A stretch of 64,000 nucleotides of DNA from Cytophagales bacterium. Its GTDB lineage: Bacteria > Bacteroidota > Bacteroidia > Cytophagales > Thermoflexibacteraceae. Positions 19,495 through 30,066 of this stretch are shown one piece after another. Where the stretch lies: NCBI GenBank assembly GCA_004294445.1, contig REAZ01000005.1:86479-150478 (forward strand), given 5' to 3'. The notes below the pieces were generated by a model. The model did no database searches and had not been told where the DNA came from. It was given only the letters and a program-made list of their open reading frames with translations. Each line of letters begins with the position of its first letter. Position 1 is the first letter of the stretch. The position numbers were made by a program, and so were the translations under genes.

Positions 19495-20427
19495 ATGGAA
19501 TACAAAGATTATTATAAGATTTTAGGCGTAGCAAAAAGCTCTTCAGACGAAGAAATCAAAAAGGGGTATCGCAAACTTGCCAAGCAATACCACCCCGACA
19601 AAAATCCGGGAGACAAAACAGCAGAAGCTAAATTTAAGGAAATTAGCGAGGCTTATGACGTGCTTGGAGATGCCCAAAAACGAAAATATTATGATAAACT
19701 TGGTTCTAACTGGGCAGAGTACCAGAAATACGGAGGCGACCCCGAAGATTTTTTGAGGCGAAAACAAAATCCTTTCCAGCGACCTAATACGGGGCAGCCG
19801 CAAGAAGGCTTTGATGCAGATGACTCCTTCGGGGGTAGTTTTTCAGATTTTTTCAAAAATATCTTCGGCAAATTTGGAGGCGAAGACGAGCAAAGGTTCG
19901 GTCAAAGTCAGCGAGTAAGCAAAGGACGAGATTTTGAAACAGAAATGGAAATTACTTTGGAAGAGGCATATACAGGGACAGCAAGAATACTCAATGTGCT
20001 TAATCAGAGTCTTAGGCTGCAAGTAAAAGCAGGCGTGGAAGATGGGCAAAGACTCAAGCTTGCAGGTAGGGGGGGCGAAGGCACTGACGGCAAGCGCGGA
20101 GATTTATATGTAATAGTGAAAATCGCCAAAAAAGAAGGGTTTGAACGCAAAGGTGATGACGTTCATTGCCTCGTAGAAGTGCCTGTCTATACGGCAGTAT
20201 TGGGCGGAAAAGTGCTTATCAAGACTATGAGTAGTGAGATTAATTTCACTATCCCGCAAGGCACAGATAGCGGAAAAACATTTAGAATTAAAGGAAAAGG
20301 AATGCCAAAGTACGATAATCCTACTGTCTTTGGCGACCTATACATCAAAGTAGCCCTACAGGTGCCTAAGAACCTTACTGCAAAAGAAACAGAACTATTT
20401 AAACAGTTGGCAGAACTGCGGAAATAA
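19495..20427 (+). CDS. CbpA-like J-domain co-chaperone
   Basis: A 310-residue class II (type B) Hsp40. The J domain covers residues 1-70 ([23 protein letters not shown] at 33-35, YDVLGD). A Gly/Phe-rich linker (about 100-135) follows, then the two C-terminal substrate-binding domains (from about 150, with [12 protein letters not shown] and [19 protein letters not shown]). There are no CxxCxGxG zinc-finger repeats, so it is not DnaJ itself. It would bring substrates to DnaK and stimulate its ATPase. It follows UspA by 16 bases. Confidence 0.92.
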   Translation: MEYKDYYKILGVAKSSSDEEIKKGYRKLAKQYHPDKNPGDKTAEAKFKEISEAYDVLGDAQKRKYYDKLGSNWAEYQKYGGDPEDFLRRKQNPFQRPNTGQPQEGFDADDSFGGSFSDFFKNIFGKFGGEDEQRFGQSQRVSKGRDFETEMEITLEEAYTGTARILNVLNQSLRLQVKAGVEDGQRLKLAGRGGEGTDGKRGDLYVIVKIAKKEGFERKGDDVHCLVEVPVYTAVLGGKVLIKTMSSEINFTIPQGTDSGKTFRIKGKGMPKYDNPTVFGDLYIKVALQVPKNLTAKETELFKQLAELRK

Positions 20428-20433
20428 GAAAAT

Positions 20434-21180
20434 CTATAAATCATTGGCTTGGTATAGTTTTTTGAGGTTTTCAAAGTTATTTCCGTATAGTTTTTTAAGA
20501 ATATCTATGTTCTTTTTTAGCATTTCTGCCGTTTTTCTATCTGCCAACAAAATTTTAAAAGTGCTAATTTCTTTCTTTTTATCACAGTTGGTCTTGTTTA
20601 TTCCTTTTTCACAATATGCAAATATTTTTTGCTCATATTTTGAGTTTACCTCTAAGAAGTCATAATTAGTTTTACTTGTTTTCTCTACTATCGGTCTTAC
20701 AGTTCCTAATTGATTGATATTAAAGGTAATCTCGATGAGCATTTCGCCTTCCAACCCTGTTTTGTAACTATAAGTACACATAGAGTCTGCGTGCTGTAGG
20801 AAAACGTCGGTGATTTTTCTTGCCCAAATTTGGTCTGCTTCATGCCTTTCTATCGTACCATTTCCCTTACTTTCTATCAAGCCCTTTACCTGCGCTATCG
20901 CATCTGCTTTTTTCTGCAAAATAATATCAGCTATTTGGCGGTCTTCGGCAGATTGCATTGCCAAAGCATTTCTTTGTCGCTCCTCTTCTGCCATACGTTT
21001 TTCTTGTGCCGCCTTTAGTTGCGCCTCCATTAGCTCCTTTTGATGTCTTTGTTCGTCTTGCAAAAGATGAAGTCGAAACTGCCGTTCGTCCTCTACGGAT
21101 TTTTGATACTCATTCCATCCCAAATAACCTATCACACCCAATACGCCAATTAGCACCAAAAAAAATGTCTTTTTGTCCAT
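20434..21180 (-). CDS. Membrane-anchored coiled-coil protein of unknown function
   Basis: A 248-residue protein with one N-terminal membrane segment (FFLVLIGVLGVIGYLGW, about 6-22), then a long Glu/Gln/Arg/Lys-rich coiled coil (about 25-100). The C-terminal part has a TonB/TolA-like look (LEGEMLIEITFNINQLGTV, with conserved-type spacing) but is too divergent to assign. Its orientation opposes the neighbours, ending 6 bases from the J-protein gene. I do not recognise the family. Confidence 0.7.
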   Translation of the reverse strand: MDKKTFFLVLIGVLGVIGYLGWNEYQKSVEDERQFRLHLLQDEQRHQKELMEAQLKAAQEKRMAEEERQRNALAMQSAEDRQIADIILQKKADAIAQVKGLIESKGNGTIERHEADQIWARKITDVFLQHADSMCTYSYKTGLEGEMLIEITFNINQLGTVRPIVEKTSKTNYDFLEVNSKYEQKIFAYCEKGINKTNCDKKKEISTFKILLADRKTAEMLKKNIDILKKLYGNNFENLKKLYQANDL

Positions 21181-21217
21181 CTTATTCCAATATTTAAAGT
21201 TCTTGTTTTTGTCTTTA

Positions 21218-21247
21218 CCTAAATTAACGAAACTTTGTGTATTTTTG
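21218..21247 (+). promoter_or_regulatory. Promoter for rbfA and the membrane-protein gene
   Basis: TTTG (21218-21221) and TATTTTTG (21240-21247) are 18 bases apart and match the Bacteroidota -33/-7 consensus. The -7 box ends 45 bases before the rbfA ATG. Confidence 0.6.
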
Positions 21248-21292
21248 TGCGGATTTAGTAAATTAATCGGAGAAAATTAGCAATTTAATTTT

Positions 21293-21670
21293 ATGGAAGA
21301 AACAACAAGGCAAAGAAAATTTGCTCGCCTGATGCAGAAAGAGTTGAGTAGTATTTTTCAAAAAGAGGCAAAAGAGTATGCTGCAGGAAGTTTATTAACG
21401 ATTACAGTAGTGAGAGTAACTCCCGACTTGGGCTTGGCAAAGATTTATTTAAGTTTTTTTCCAGAAGATAAAAGTGGTGAAAAGTTAGCCAAACTTCAGC
21501 AAGACAAAGCCATTATTAAGAAAATTCTTGGTAATAAAATAAGAAATGAAGTGAGAGTTATCCCTGATATTGCATTTTTTGTAGATGATACCTACGAGGA
21601 AGTAAGTCAGATGGATAGTTTGATAAAATCTTTAAATATTCCAAAAGAAGACAAAGAAGAAAGCCAATAA
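21293..21670 (+). CDS. rbfA: Ribosome-binding factor A
   Basis: A 125-residue KH-like protein that binds the maturing 30S subunit and helps process the 5' end of 16S rRNA. The sequence has the family pattern: MQKELSSIFQKE near the start, LLTITVVRVTPDLGLAKIYLSFF, and the conserved region IRNEVRVIPDIAFFVDDTYE. The length is normal. The stop overlaps the next start (TAATG), so translation of the membrane protein is probably coupled. Confidence 0.92.
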   Translation: MEETTRQRKFARLMQKELSSIFQKEAKEYAAGSLLTITVVRVTPDLGLAKIYLSFFPEDKSGEKLAKLQQDKAIIKKILGNKIRNEVRVIPDIAFFVDDTYEEVSQMDSLIKSLNIPKEDKEESQ

Positions 21671-23070
21671 TGCTTAGTTTTTTCAGAATAAACGACCCGC
21701 TACGTCTGATTGGCGTATTCATTATTTTCATAATAATACGCATAGTGTTTTTTTTTCAAATACCGCCTATCTTGATTCCTGAGCTAAATTGGCTGATAAT
21801 TGGCGAAAAATTAGGAGGAGGGGCTATCATGTATGTAGATGTTTGGGATAATATTGCTCCTTTTTCTGCCCTTGTTTATTGGATATTGTATGAGATAGTA
21901 GGTAATTCTCTTATTACTTATCATATTTTGGCGATGACTTTAGTTTTCATTCAGGCAGCCGTTTTCAATCAAATGCTGCTCAAAAAAAATATGTATAGCG
22001 AAAAAAACTACTTGCCTGCTCTTTTGTACGTGCTTTTTTCGTGTAGCAGTTTTGATATGCTCACACTTTCTCCGCCTTTACTTTCGCTTACTTTTTTGCT
22101 ATTGGTCATTCGTAATATATTGTCTTTGAGTGAGAACGCTTTTGATAATGAAATTTTTAAAACAGGGCTTTACTTGGGAATCGCTATTTTGCTCTACCTG
22201 CCAAGTTTTGTTTTTATTGCTTTTATCGCACTTGGTTTCACGCTTTTCCGCACAGCGTCTATTCGTCAGTATCTTTTGTTTGTGTATGGGATTAGTTTTG
22301 TATTCAGTTTGGTAGTTTTGTATTATTTATGGATTGGGGGGCTTGATTCCTTTTTGCAAAATTATTTATTTACCGTACTTAATATCGATTTTTCTTCTCA
22401 TCTTTCGTGGCAGACACTCGTGATAGTGATGTTTGTTCCTACTCTTTTTCTCGTTTTTGGGCTGATGCGAGTTTTTGCAGAAACTGCTTTTATCAATTTC
22501 CAAAGCAATACACAATTACTATTGTTAATTTGGTTAGCTACTGCATTGCTTACTAACCTCTTTGCTACTACTTTTGCTACTTATCAGCTTATTCTACTTG
22601 CTCCTACGTTTAGCTTGTTTGTAACCTACTTTTTTTTATTGTATAAAAAAAGATTTTTAAAAGAATTATTATTTTTCATCTTATTGATAGGCACAGGTTT
22701 AAGTGGTTATTGGAGTTGTTTTCCTTTGGGCAAACTTCGCAACTACGTCAGCTATAGTGCCGTTATTGCTAAAAAGCCCGCCGACTTTACTGTTAGTAAT
22801 AAGCGAATATTGGTACTCGGCAAAGATAAATCTTATTATTATGGGAATCAGATGGCAACGCCTTATCTGAATTGGGAACTTTCACAGGCACATTTTGCTA
22901 ATCTGGAGTATTATTCAGGCATGGTGGCTGTCTATGAAAATTTGCAAAAAGATATGCCCGAAGTCATCATAGATGATTCGGGCGTTGGCAATCAGATTTT
23001 TAGCAAAATTCCTATCCTTCAGGGTTTTTATACTCAAAAAGGAAATTTGTACTTTTTGAAGAAGAAATAA
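21670..23070 (+). CDS. Polytopic membrane protein of unknown function
   Basis: A 466-residue protein with about ten hydrophobic helices spread over residues 10-360, and a soluble tail (about 370-466). The start MLSFFRINDPLRLIGVF and the motif LNWLIIGEKLGGG resemble uncharacterised Bacteroidota membrane proteins (DUF6427-like). Early DVWDNIAPFSALVYW also recalls membrane glycosyltransferases, but no catalytic motif can be named. It overlaps the rbfA stop by one base, so it is in the rbfA operon. Confidence 0.75.
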   Translation: MLSFFRINDPLRLIGVFIIFIIIRIVFFFQIPPILIPELNWLIIGEKLGGGAIMYVDVWDNIAPFSALVYWILYEIVGNSLITYHILAMTLVFIQAAVFNQMLLKKNMYSEKNYLPALLYVLFSCSSFDMLTLSPPLLSLTFLLLVIRNILSLSENAFDNEIFKTGLYLGIAILLYLPSFVFIAFIALGFTLFRTASIRQYLLFVYGISFVFSLVVLYYLWIGGLDSFLQNYLFTVLNIDFSSHLSWQTLVIVMFVPTLFLVFGLMRVFAETAFINFQSNTQLLLLIWLATALLTNLFATTFATYQLILLAPTFSLFVTYFFLLYKKRFLKELLFFILLIGTGLSGYWSCFPLGKLRNYVSYSAVIAKKPADFTVSNKRILVLGKDKSYYYGNQMATPYLNWELSQAHFANLEYYSGMVAVYENLQKDMPEVIIDDSGVGNQIFSKIPILQGFYTQKGNLYFLKKK

Positions 23071-23094
23071 GGAATGGATAAGTAGTCATTTGCT

Positions 23095-25554
23095 TTATTT
23101 TGTTACTTTGCTTGTCTTTGGGCTTGTTTTTTTAGGAGTTACCTCTTTTTTAGCTACTGTCTTTTTAGCTGTAGTTTTGGGTTTGACTTCGGCTTTTGCC
23201 TTTGTTTCAGGCTTTTTTATTTCTGTTTTCTTGGTAAATTTGCCTCCTTTTTTTTCTGGAGTAGCATCCGCAAGGGCTATACATTCCTCTAATGTCAGTT
23301 CGGCTGGAGCTTTGTCTTTGGGAATTTTTACGTTCTTATCTCCAGCTGCTATGTAAGCACCAAATCGTCCATTAATCACCTTTATATCAGGGCGTTCTGC
23401 AAACTCTTTGATATACTTTTGAGCATCCGCCTGGCGTTTTGCCATGATGAGTTTGATGCCCTCTTCCTCGCTAATAGTGAACGGGTCTTGCTCTTTTTGG
23501 AGGGAGTAAAACTTGTCGCTGTGCTTTATGTAAGGTCCGAAACGCCCAAGTGCGGCAGTCATTTTTATCCCTTCGTACTCGCCTACTTCTCTGGGTAGTT
23601 TGAAAAGTTCGAGAGCTTCTTCCAAGCTAATTATTTCTAAAAGTTGCCCTTTCCGAAGACTTGCATACTTGGGCTTTGCTTCTTCCTCTCCGCCTATCTG
23701 CACGTACGCACCGTATCTGCCGAGCTTGGCAATAATTTCTTTGCCCGTAATAGGGTCTGTGCCTAAGATGCGTGTGCTACTTACCGAAACTCGCTCTGCC
23801 TCAGTCTGTGTTTTCTCTACTTGCGGGTGAAAATCTTGGTAGAAATTGCCAATCATTTTTGCCCATTCTGTTTTTCCGTGCGAAATTTTATCAAATTCCT
23901 CTTCTACGTTTGCCGTAAAAGAATAGTCTATTACTTCTGGGAAATTACTCACCAAAAAGTCATTGACCTGCATGGCAATATCAGTAGGAAACAATTTCAT
24001 TTTTTCAGCACCCGTAATTTCTGTTTTGGTTTGCGTAGCTATCTTGTTGTTTTTGAGTATTAACTCTTGATACTTTCTCTCCTTACCATCGCGAGATTCC
24101 TTGAGTACATAGCCGCGCTGCTGCACTGTAGAAATGGTAGGTGCGTAAGTAGAAGGTCTGCCAATGCCCATTTCCTCTAATTTTTTCACCAAACTTGCCT
24201 CCGTATAGCGGGCTTCAGCTGTGGTAAATCGTTCTAAGGCTTTCATATAGTCCAAATCTAATACTTGCCCGATGCTTAGGGGCGGCAACATTCCTTTTTG
24301 CTCCTCGTCTTCGCTGTCGTCATCTGACGATTCTATATAGACTTTCAAAAATCCATCAAATAAGATGACTTCGCCTGTTGCCTGTAGCTTTTCGGGCAGG
24401 GCGACAGGGCTGTTAGCGGGCAAAATATCGATGGTAGCTATTGTTCTTTCCAACTTTGCGTCTGCCATCTGTGAGGCAATGGCTCGCTTCCAGATTAGCT
24501 CGTATAGACGCTGCTCATTGCGGTCATTTCCTGCTTGCTGGACGGCAAAATTAGTAGGTCTGATGGCTTCGTGTGCTTCTTGCGCTCCCTCCGTCTTGGT
24601 TTTGAAGTGCCTTACCTCTACGTATTGGTTGCCGTAATTGTTTGCTATGGTGGAAGTTGCTCCGTTGATGGCATCATTGGAGAGATTCAAGGAGTCTGTT
24701 CTCATGTAAGAAATATGCCCCGCTTCGTAGAGTCTTTGGGCTAAGGACATTGTTTGTGCTACCGAGAAATACAATTTCCTACTTGCTTCTTGCTGCAAAG
24801 TAGAAGTTGTAAAAGGAGGTGAGGGAGATTTCTTGGCGGGTTTTTTCTCTAAATTCGAGATTTTGAAAGTGGCAGCCACGCATTTCTGCAAAAATTTGAA
24901 TGCGTCTTCCTCTTTTTCTATTTTCTTGGGAATTTCGGCGTTCAGCTTCTTGCCTTTTTCCAAATTAAAATTTGCGCTAATCTTATAGGCAGAAGTAGCT
25001 TTGAATTTCTGGATTTCTCTTTCCCTATCCACCACAAAGCGTACCGCTACTGACTGCACTCTGCCTGCGGAAAGCCCCATTTTTACTTTTTTCCAAAGCA
25101 CAGGCGATAGTTCAAAACCCACTAATCTATCCAATACGCGGCGAGCTTGCTGTGCATTGACCAAATCCATGTCTATTTGGCGAGGATTGGCAATGGCTTT
25201 GAGAATAGCTGTTTTGGTAATTTCCCTAAAAACAATACGTTTTGTCTTTTTTATGTCTATGTTTAATGCCTCTTTCAAGTGCCAAGAAATAGCCTCTCCT
25301 TCGCGGTCATCGTCTGTTGCTAACCAAACTACTTCCGCTTGCTTTACCAACTTCGCTAATTCACTTACCAAAGATTTCTTATCTTCTGAAACTTCATAAA
25401 TAGGTTTGAAACCATTTTTTACGTCAATGGCATTATTATCTTTGGGCAAGTCGCGCACATGTCCGTAGCTTGACTTCACTACGAAGTCTTTTCCTAAGTA
25501 TCCCTCTATTGTTTTTGCCTTCGCAGGTGATTCTACTATGACTAAGTTTTTCAT
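23095..25554 (-). CDS. topA: DNA topoisomerase I
   Basis: An 819-residue type IA topoisomerase that relaxes negative supercoils. The Toprim domain is at the start (LVIVESPAKAKTIEGYLG, then WLATDDDREGEAISWHL). The catalytic tyrosine lies in GHISYMRTDSLNLS (around residue 285-290), and GIGRPSTYAPTI is present. The C-terminal part has repeats of the bacterial topoisomerase type without zinc-finger cysteines (GRYGAYVQIGG, GRFGPYIKH, GRFGAYIAAG) and ends in a Lys/Thr-rich tail (KPKTTAKKTVAKK) likely to bind DNA. It ends 24 bases from the convergent membrane-protein gene. Confidence 0.96.
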   Translation of the reverse strand: MKNLVIVESPAKAKTIEGYLGKDFVVKSSYGHVRDLPKDNNAIDVKNGFKPIYEVSEDKKSLVSELAKLVKQAEVVWLATDDDREGEAISWHLKEALNIDIKKTKRIVFREITKTAILKAIANPRQIDMDLVNAQQARRVLDRLVGFELSPVLWKKVKMGLSAGRVQSVAVRFVVDREREIQKFKATSAYKISANFNLEKGKKLNAEIPKKIEKEEDAFKFLQKCVAATFKISNLEKKPAKKSPSPPFTTSTLQQEASRKLYFSVAQTMSLAQRLYEAGHISYMRTDSLNLSNDAINGATSTIANNYGNQYVEVRHFKTKTEGAQEAHEAIRPTNFAVQQAGNDRNEQRLYELIWKRAIASQMADAKLERTIATIDILPANSPVALPEKLQATGEVILFDGFLKVYIESSDDDSEDEEQKGMLPPLSIGQVLDLDYMKALERFTTAEARYTEASLVKKLEEMGIGRPSTYAPTISTVQQRGYVLKESRDGKERKYQELILKNNKIATQTKTEITGAEKMKLFPTDIAMQVNDFLVSNFPEVIDYSFTANVEEEFDKISHGKTEWAKMIGNFYQDFHPQVEKTQTEAERVSVSSTRILGTDPITGKEIIAKLGRYGAYVQIGGEEEAKPKYASLRKGQLLEIISLEEALELFKLPREVGEYEGIKMTAALGRFGPYIKHSDKFYSLQKEQDPFTISEEEGIKLIMAKRQADAQKYIKEFAERPDIKVINGRFGAYIAAGDKNVKIPKDKAPAELTLEECIALADATPEKKGGKFTKKTEIKKPETKAKAEVKPKTTAKKTVAKKEVTPKKTSPKTSKVTK

Positions 25555-25753
25555 CTATTCTTGATTTGCTTCTCTTAAATTTTCCCAAATATGCAAGTAT
25601 TTTTTTCAAATATGCAAGATTTTGGTCAGTACCCACCAATTTTTAAGATGCCTTACCAAAAGTAGTGCCGAAAAGTGGTCATTATTCTCTCGCTATTCCT
25701 CTGTTTTGCTGCTGCCCAAAGCCAAAAAACTATGAATCGGGGGCTTATTTTCC

Positions 25754-28375
25754 TCACTTCCCCATCAATCCCTTAATCTCATTCAGTTTCAACAGTGCCT
25801 CCACAGGGGAAATGGTATTGATGTCCAATTTTTTGAGCATTTCTTTGACCACATTATAGTTCGGGTCTTTTGCTTCAAAAAGGTTGAACTGAAAAGTATT
25901 GGGCGGCAATCCGCTTTTAGGTAATTCTCTGATTTTGAGTTTGTTTTTGTCTTTAGTTTTTTCTTCTTCTAAGCCTTCTAAGACCTCGCTTGCCCTGATG
26001 ACCACTTGGTTGGGCATTCCTGCCATTTGGGCTACGTGAATCCCGAAACTGTGTTCGCTGCCGCCCTCTTTGAGTTTGCGAAGAAAAAGAACTTTATTGC
26101 CTACTTCTTTGACTGCTACGTTGAAGTTTTTTACTCTCGGCAGGTCTTTTGCCAATTCGTTAAGTTCGTGGTAATGGGTAGCAAATAGCGTTTTTACAAA
26201 ATATTTCGGGTGATTGTGCAAATACTCCACTATTGACCAAGCAATGGAAATGCCATCATAAGTGCTTGTTCCTCTGCCTATTTCGTCCATCAATACCAAA
26301 CTTTTCTCACTCAAATTGTTCAATATGCTTGCCGTTTCAGTCATTTCTACCATAAAAGTAGATTCCCCTCTTGCCAAGTTGTCTGAAGCCCCTACGCGCG
26401 TAAAAACCTTGTCGACCATGCCAATTTCTGCACTTTCGGCAGGAACAAAACTGCCCATTTGTGCCATCAGGACAATCAGGGCAGTTTGGCGGAGGAGTGC
26501 GGACTTGCCCGCCATGTTAGGGCCTGTGATAATCATAATCTGCTGATTTTCATCATCTAAGAAAACATCATTAGGGATATATGCCTCTCCCAGAGGAAGT
26601 TGTGTTTCTATGACAGCGTGCCGCCCGCCTTTGATATTGAGCAAATTCGCATCGGACATTTGCGGCTGCGTATATTTCTGATGCACGCCTACTTCGGCAA
26701 AGGAAAGCAAGCAATCGAGCATTGCCAATATGCGGGCGTTGTCTTGGATATAGCTTACATACTCGGTAGAAGTTTGCACTAATTTGAGATACAAATTTTG
26801 CTCAATCGAGTTGATTTTTTCTTCGGCGGTGAGTATTTTTTCTTCGTATTCTTTGAGTTCGGGGGTGATATAACGCTCTGCTCCTGTGAGGGTTTGCTTG
26901 CGAATCCAATCATTAGGAACTTTGTCTTTGTGGGTATTGCGTACTTCCAAATAATAGCCAAAAACGCTATTATAAGAAATTTTTAGTGAGCTAATGCCTG
27001 TTCTAATAGCCTCTTTTTCTTGGAGTTTTTCCAAATAATCCTTCCCCGAAAAGGCTATTTTCCGCAAATTGTCCAATTCTTCATGGATGCCATCTTTGAT
27101 AATTCCGCCCTGATTGCTTACCATTGGGGCTTCTTCTTTAAGTTCTTTTTCTATTTTCTCCAAAAGAAATCCACAAGGGTTAATTTTGTCTGCCCATTTC
27201 GCTAAAAGCTCGCCTTCAGACCGTTGTTTTAGGAGTGCTTTGATGGGAACAATACTTTTTAATGCTCTTTTGAGCTGTAGCATTTCCCTTGGATTAATCC
27301 TACCTACGGAAACTTTGGAAATGAGCCGTTCCAAATCTCCAATGAGCTTCAAATATTTTAACAACCCTTCTCTATCATCTTCATTTTCAATAAAAAAACG
27401 AAGTATCTGATGGCGTTCTTCTACTTCATTTCTATCTTTGAGCGGCATCACTACCCACTTTCGCATCAGCCTTGCCCCCATTGGCGTAACGGTTTTATCT
27501 AAAATATCTATCAGAGGAACGCCGCCTTCTTGCTGTGGGAAAATGAGTTCCAAATTGCGAATAGTGAACTTGTCTAACCACACATAACGCTCCTCGGCAA
27601 TGCGGGCAATAGAAGAAATATGCCTAATTTCTCTGTGTTCGGTAAGTTCCAAATAGTACAAAATAGAACCTGCCGCCGCGATGCCCTCTTTCAGATTTTC
27701 AATTCCAAAGCCCTTGAGTGTATTGGTTTGGAAATGGCGAATGAGTTTTTCATAGCCGTAGTCGAACTGATATACCCAATCGTCGAGGGTGTAGGTATTG
27801 AATCTGTCGGCAAATGTATCTTCGAAAGTGGTCTTAAATTTTTTATTAAAAATAATTTCTGAAGGGCTAAAGCTCTGTAAAAGTTTCTCAATGTAGCTAA
27901 TTTCGCCTTGTGCTGCCAAAAATTCGCCTGTGGAAATATCTAAAAATGCAATGCCAATCCGCCCTTCGGCAGTGAGGTGCAAAGAAGCCAAATAATTATT
28001 TTTCTTTCCTTCCAACACATGGTCATTAAAGGAAACACCGGGCGTAACTAATTCGGTAACACCACGTTTTACGATTCCTTTCGCAAATTTGGGGTCTTCC
28101 AATTGGTCGCAAATTGCCACCCTTTCGCCCGCCCTGACCAATTTGGGCAAGTAATTATCCAAAGAATGATGAGGAAAGCCTGCCAATTCGATAAACGCTG
28201 CCGCACCGTTAGCCCGCCGAGTAAGGACAATACCGAGAATTTTGCTTGCTTTGATGGCATCTTCGCCAAAAGTTTCATAAAAATCGCCCACTCTAAAAAG
28301 CAAGATAGCACCAGGGTATTTTGCCTTGAAGATGTTGTACTGCTTCATCAGGGGAGTCTCTTTGTTGGGATTCAT
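25754..28375 (-). CDS. mutS: DNA mismatch repair protein MutS
   Basis: About 873 residues. MutS binds mismatched bases and starts repair with MutL. Domain I contains the mismatch-contacting FYE motif in FRVGDFYETFGEDA. The ATPase domain has Walker A GPNMAGKSALLRQ, an Ala where most relatives have Gly, then VGASDNLARGESTFMVEM and DEIGRGTSTYDG. The longest frame begins with TTG at 28393; the ATG at 28375 (MNPNKETPLMKQY) fits other MutS N-termini better. A good promoter lies at 28425-28456. The stretch 25555-25753 between topA and mutS shows no gene. Confidence 0.96.
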   Translation of the reverse strand: MNPNKETPLMKQYNIFKAKYPGAILLFRVGDFYETFGEDAIKASKILGIVLTRRANGAAAFIELAGFPHHSLDNYLPKLVRAGERVAICDQLEDPKFAKGIVKRGVTELVTPGVSFNDHVLEGKKNNYLASLHLTAEGRIGIAFLDISTGEFLAAQGEISYIEKLLQSFSPSEIIFNKKFKTTFEDTFADRFNTYTLDDWVYQFDYGYEKLIRHFQTNTLKGFGIENLKEGIAAAGSILYYLELTEHREIRHISSIARIAEERYVWLDKFTIRNLELIFPQQEGGVPLIDILDKTVTPMGARLMRKWVVMPLKDRNEVEERHQILRFFIENEDDREGLLKYLKLIGDLERLISKVSVGRINPREMLQLKRALKSIVPIKALLKQRSEGELLAKWADKINPCGFLLEKIEKELKEEAPMVSNQGGIIKDGIHEELDNLRKIAFSGKDYLEKLQEKEAIRTGISSLKISYNSVFGYYLEVRNTHKDKVPNDWIRKQTLTGAERYITPELKEYEEKILTAEEKINSIEQNLYLKLVQTSTEYVSYIQDNARILAMLDCLLSFAEVGVHQKYTQPQMSDANLLNIKGGRHAVIETQLPLGEAYIPNDVFLDDENQQIMIITGPNMAGKSALLRQTALIVLMAQMGSFVPAESAEIGMVDKVFTRVGASDNLARGESTFMVEMTETASILNNLSEKSLVLMDEIGRGTSTYDGISIAWSIVEYLHNHPKYFVKTLFATHYHELNELAKDLPRVKNFNVAVKEVGNKVLFLRKLKEGGSEHSFGIHVAQMAGMPNQVVIRASEVLEGLEEEKTKDKNKLKIRELPKSGLPPNTFQFNLFEAKDPNYNVVKEMLKKLDINTISPVEALLKLNEIKGLMGK

Positions 28376-28424
28376 GCGTTTGGTTGCTAACAAATAATGA
28401 TGATTAATTCCTATTTTGTGCTTA

Positions 28425-28456
28425 CAAACTTAGCAAACTTTCTTTTGTTTTACAAA
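28425..28456 (-). promoter_or_regulatory. mutS promoter
   Basis: On the minus strand, TTTG (28453-28456) and TAAGTTTG (28425-28432) are 20 bases apart, fitting the Bacteroidota consensus. The -7 box is about 50 bases upstream of the mutS ATG. Confidence 0.6.
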
Positions 28457-28642
28457 GTTTGGAACTGTATGAGCAGATGATACTTAAAAATATCTTACAT
28501 TCATTTAATTTTGCTATTGTTGGATATTTCATTATTTTTACGGTAGTATTTCTTGGGTCTGCAAATGACCGCTCCCTTGCCCTCTGTATGGGAAATAAGA
28601 CATAAGTTTTTAGCAATCTGAAACAATCTAATTTAGCAAAAA

Positions 28643-30058
28643 ATGACATACGACGTAACAGTAATAGGTTCGGGACCAGGAGGCTACATTGCCGCTATCC
28701 GTTGCGCTCAATTGGGACTGAAAACCGCAATCATAGAAAAATATAATTCGCTCGGCGGCACCTGCCTAAACGTAGGGTGTATCCCGTCTAAGGCTTTGCT
28801 CGATTCTTCTGAGCATTACCACAATGCCGCCCATACTTTCAAAACGCATGGCATTGACCTGAACGACCTCAAAGTGAATCTGCCGCAGATGATTAGCCGC
28901 AAGCGAGAAGTGGTAAAGCAAACTTGTGATGGGGTTGCTTTTCTGATGAAGAAAAATAAAATTGATACCTATTATGGCTTAGGCTCTTTTGTGGACAAAA
29001 ATACCATCAAAATCACGCCTACCAAAAATCAGGGAGAGGAAGCGAGCGTAAAGCAAATACAAACCAACAAAACAATCATTGCTACAGGCTCAAAACCAAT
29101 TATTTTGCCTTCTGTGCCGTATGATAAGCAGCGAATTATTACCTCTACCGAAGCCTTAGAACTCAAGGAAATACCAAAGCACCTCATCATCATTGGGGGG
29201 GGGGTAATTGGGATGGAGATAGGCTCTGTCTATGGAAGACTTGGCTCAAAAGTTACTGTGATAGAATTTCTGGATTCGCTCATTCCTACTATGGACAAGA
29301 CAATGGGCAAGGAACTTCAGAAAGTATTAGCAAAATTGGGCTTCGATTTTTATTTCAAACACAAAGTGATAGGAGCAAGCGTAAACGGAGAGGAAGTTAC
29401 GGTAAGTGCGGAAAATAGTAATGGGGAAACTATCACCTTCAAAGGGGATTACTGCCTACTTTCGATAGGGAGGAAACCTTATACGGAAGGGCTTGGGCTG
29501 GAAAACGCAGGTATAAAACTCGATAACAGAGGAAAAATAGAAGTGGATGCGCATCTGGAAACAAATGTAAAAGGCGTTTATGCCATAGGTGATGTAATAA
29601 AGGGGGCGATGCTTGCCCACAAAGCCGAAGAAGAGGGTGTGCTTGTAGCCGAGCAGATAGCAGGGCAGAAGCCACACATCAACTATTTGCTCATTCCAAA
29701 CGTGGTTTATACTTGGCCTGAAGTAGCGGGCGTGGGCTATACTGAAGACGAGCTAAAAACAAGTGGGAGAAAATATAAAACAGGTTCTTTCCCTTTCAAA
29801 GCCTTAGGGCGGGCAAGGGCGAGCATGGACTTGGACGGTACGGTAAAAGTATTGGCTGATGCCGCCACAGATGAAATTCTTGGTGTGCATATCATAGGCC
29901 CTCGTGCCGCCGATATGATAGCCGAAGCGGTAGTAGCGATGGAATACAGAGCTTCTGCCGAAGACATCGCACGCATGAGCCATGCACACCCTACTTTCAC
30001 CGAAGCCTTCAAAGAGGCGTGTTTAGTTGCTACGGGCAATAGGGCATTGAATATGTAG
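28643..30058 (+). CDS. lpdA: Dihydrolipoyl dehydrogenase (E3)
   Basis: A 471-residue flavoprotein, the E3 subunit of pyruvate and other 2-oxoacid dehydrogenase complexes, reoxidising lipoamide with NAD. It has the FAD-binding motif VIGSGPGGYIAAIRC (residues about 6-20), the redox-active disulfide in GGTCLNVGCIPSK, the NAD-binding motif IIGGGVIGMEIGS and the C-terminal catalytic His-Glu in HAHPTFTEAFKE. The length is normal. It is transcribed alone; the E1 fusion gene lies about 10 kb away at 39680. Confidence 0.95.
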   Translation: MTYDVTVIGSGPGGYIAAIRCAQLGLKTAIIEKYNSLGGTCLNVGCIPSKALLDSSEHYHNAAHTFKTHGIDLNDLKVNLPQMISRKREVVKQTCDGVAFLMKKNKIDTYYGLGSFVDKNTIKITPTKNQGEEASVKQIQTNKTIIATGSKPIILPSVPYDKQRIITSTEALELKEIPKHLIIIGGGVIGMEIGSVYGRLGSKVTVIEFLDSLIPTMDKTMGKELQKVLAKLGFDFYFKHKVIGASVNGEEVTVSAENSNGETITFKGDYCLLSIGRKPYTEGLGLENAGIKLDNRGKIEVDAHLETNVKGVYAIGDVIKGAMLAHKAEEEGVLVAEQIAGQKPHINYLLIPNVVYTWPEVAGVGYTEDELKTSGRKYKTGSFPFKALGRARASMDLDGTVKVLADAATDEILGVHIIGPRAADMIAEAVVAMEYRASAEDIARMSHAHPTFTEAFKEACLVATGNRALNM

Positions 30059-30066
30059 CAAATAAC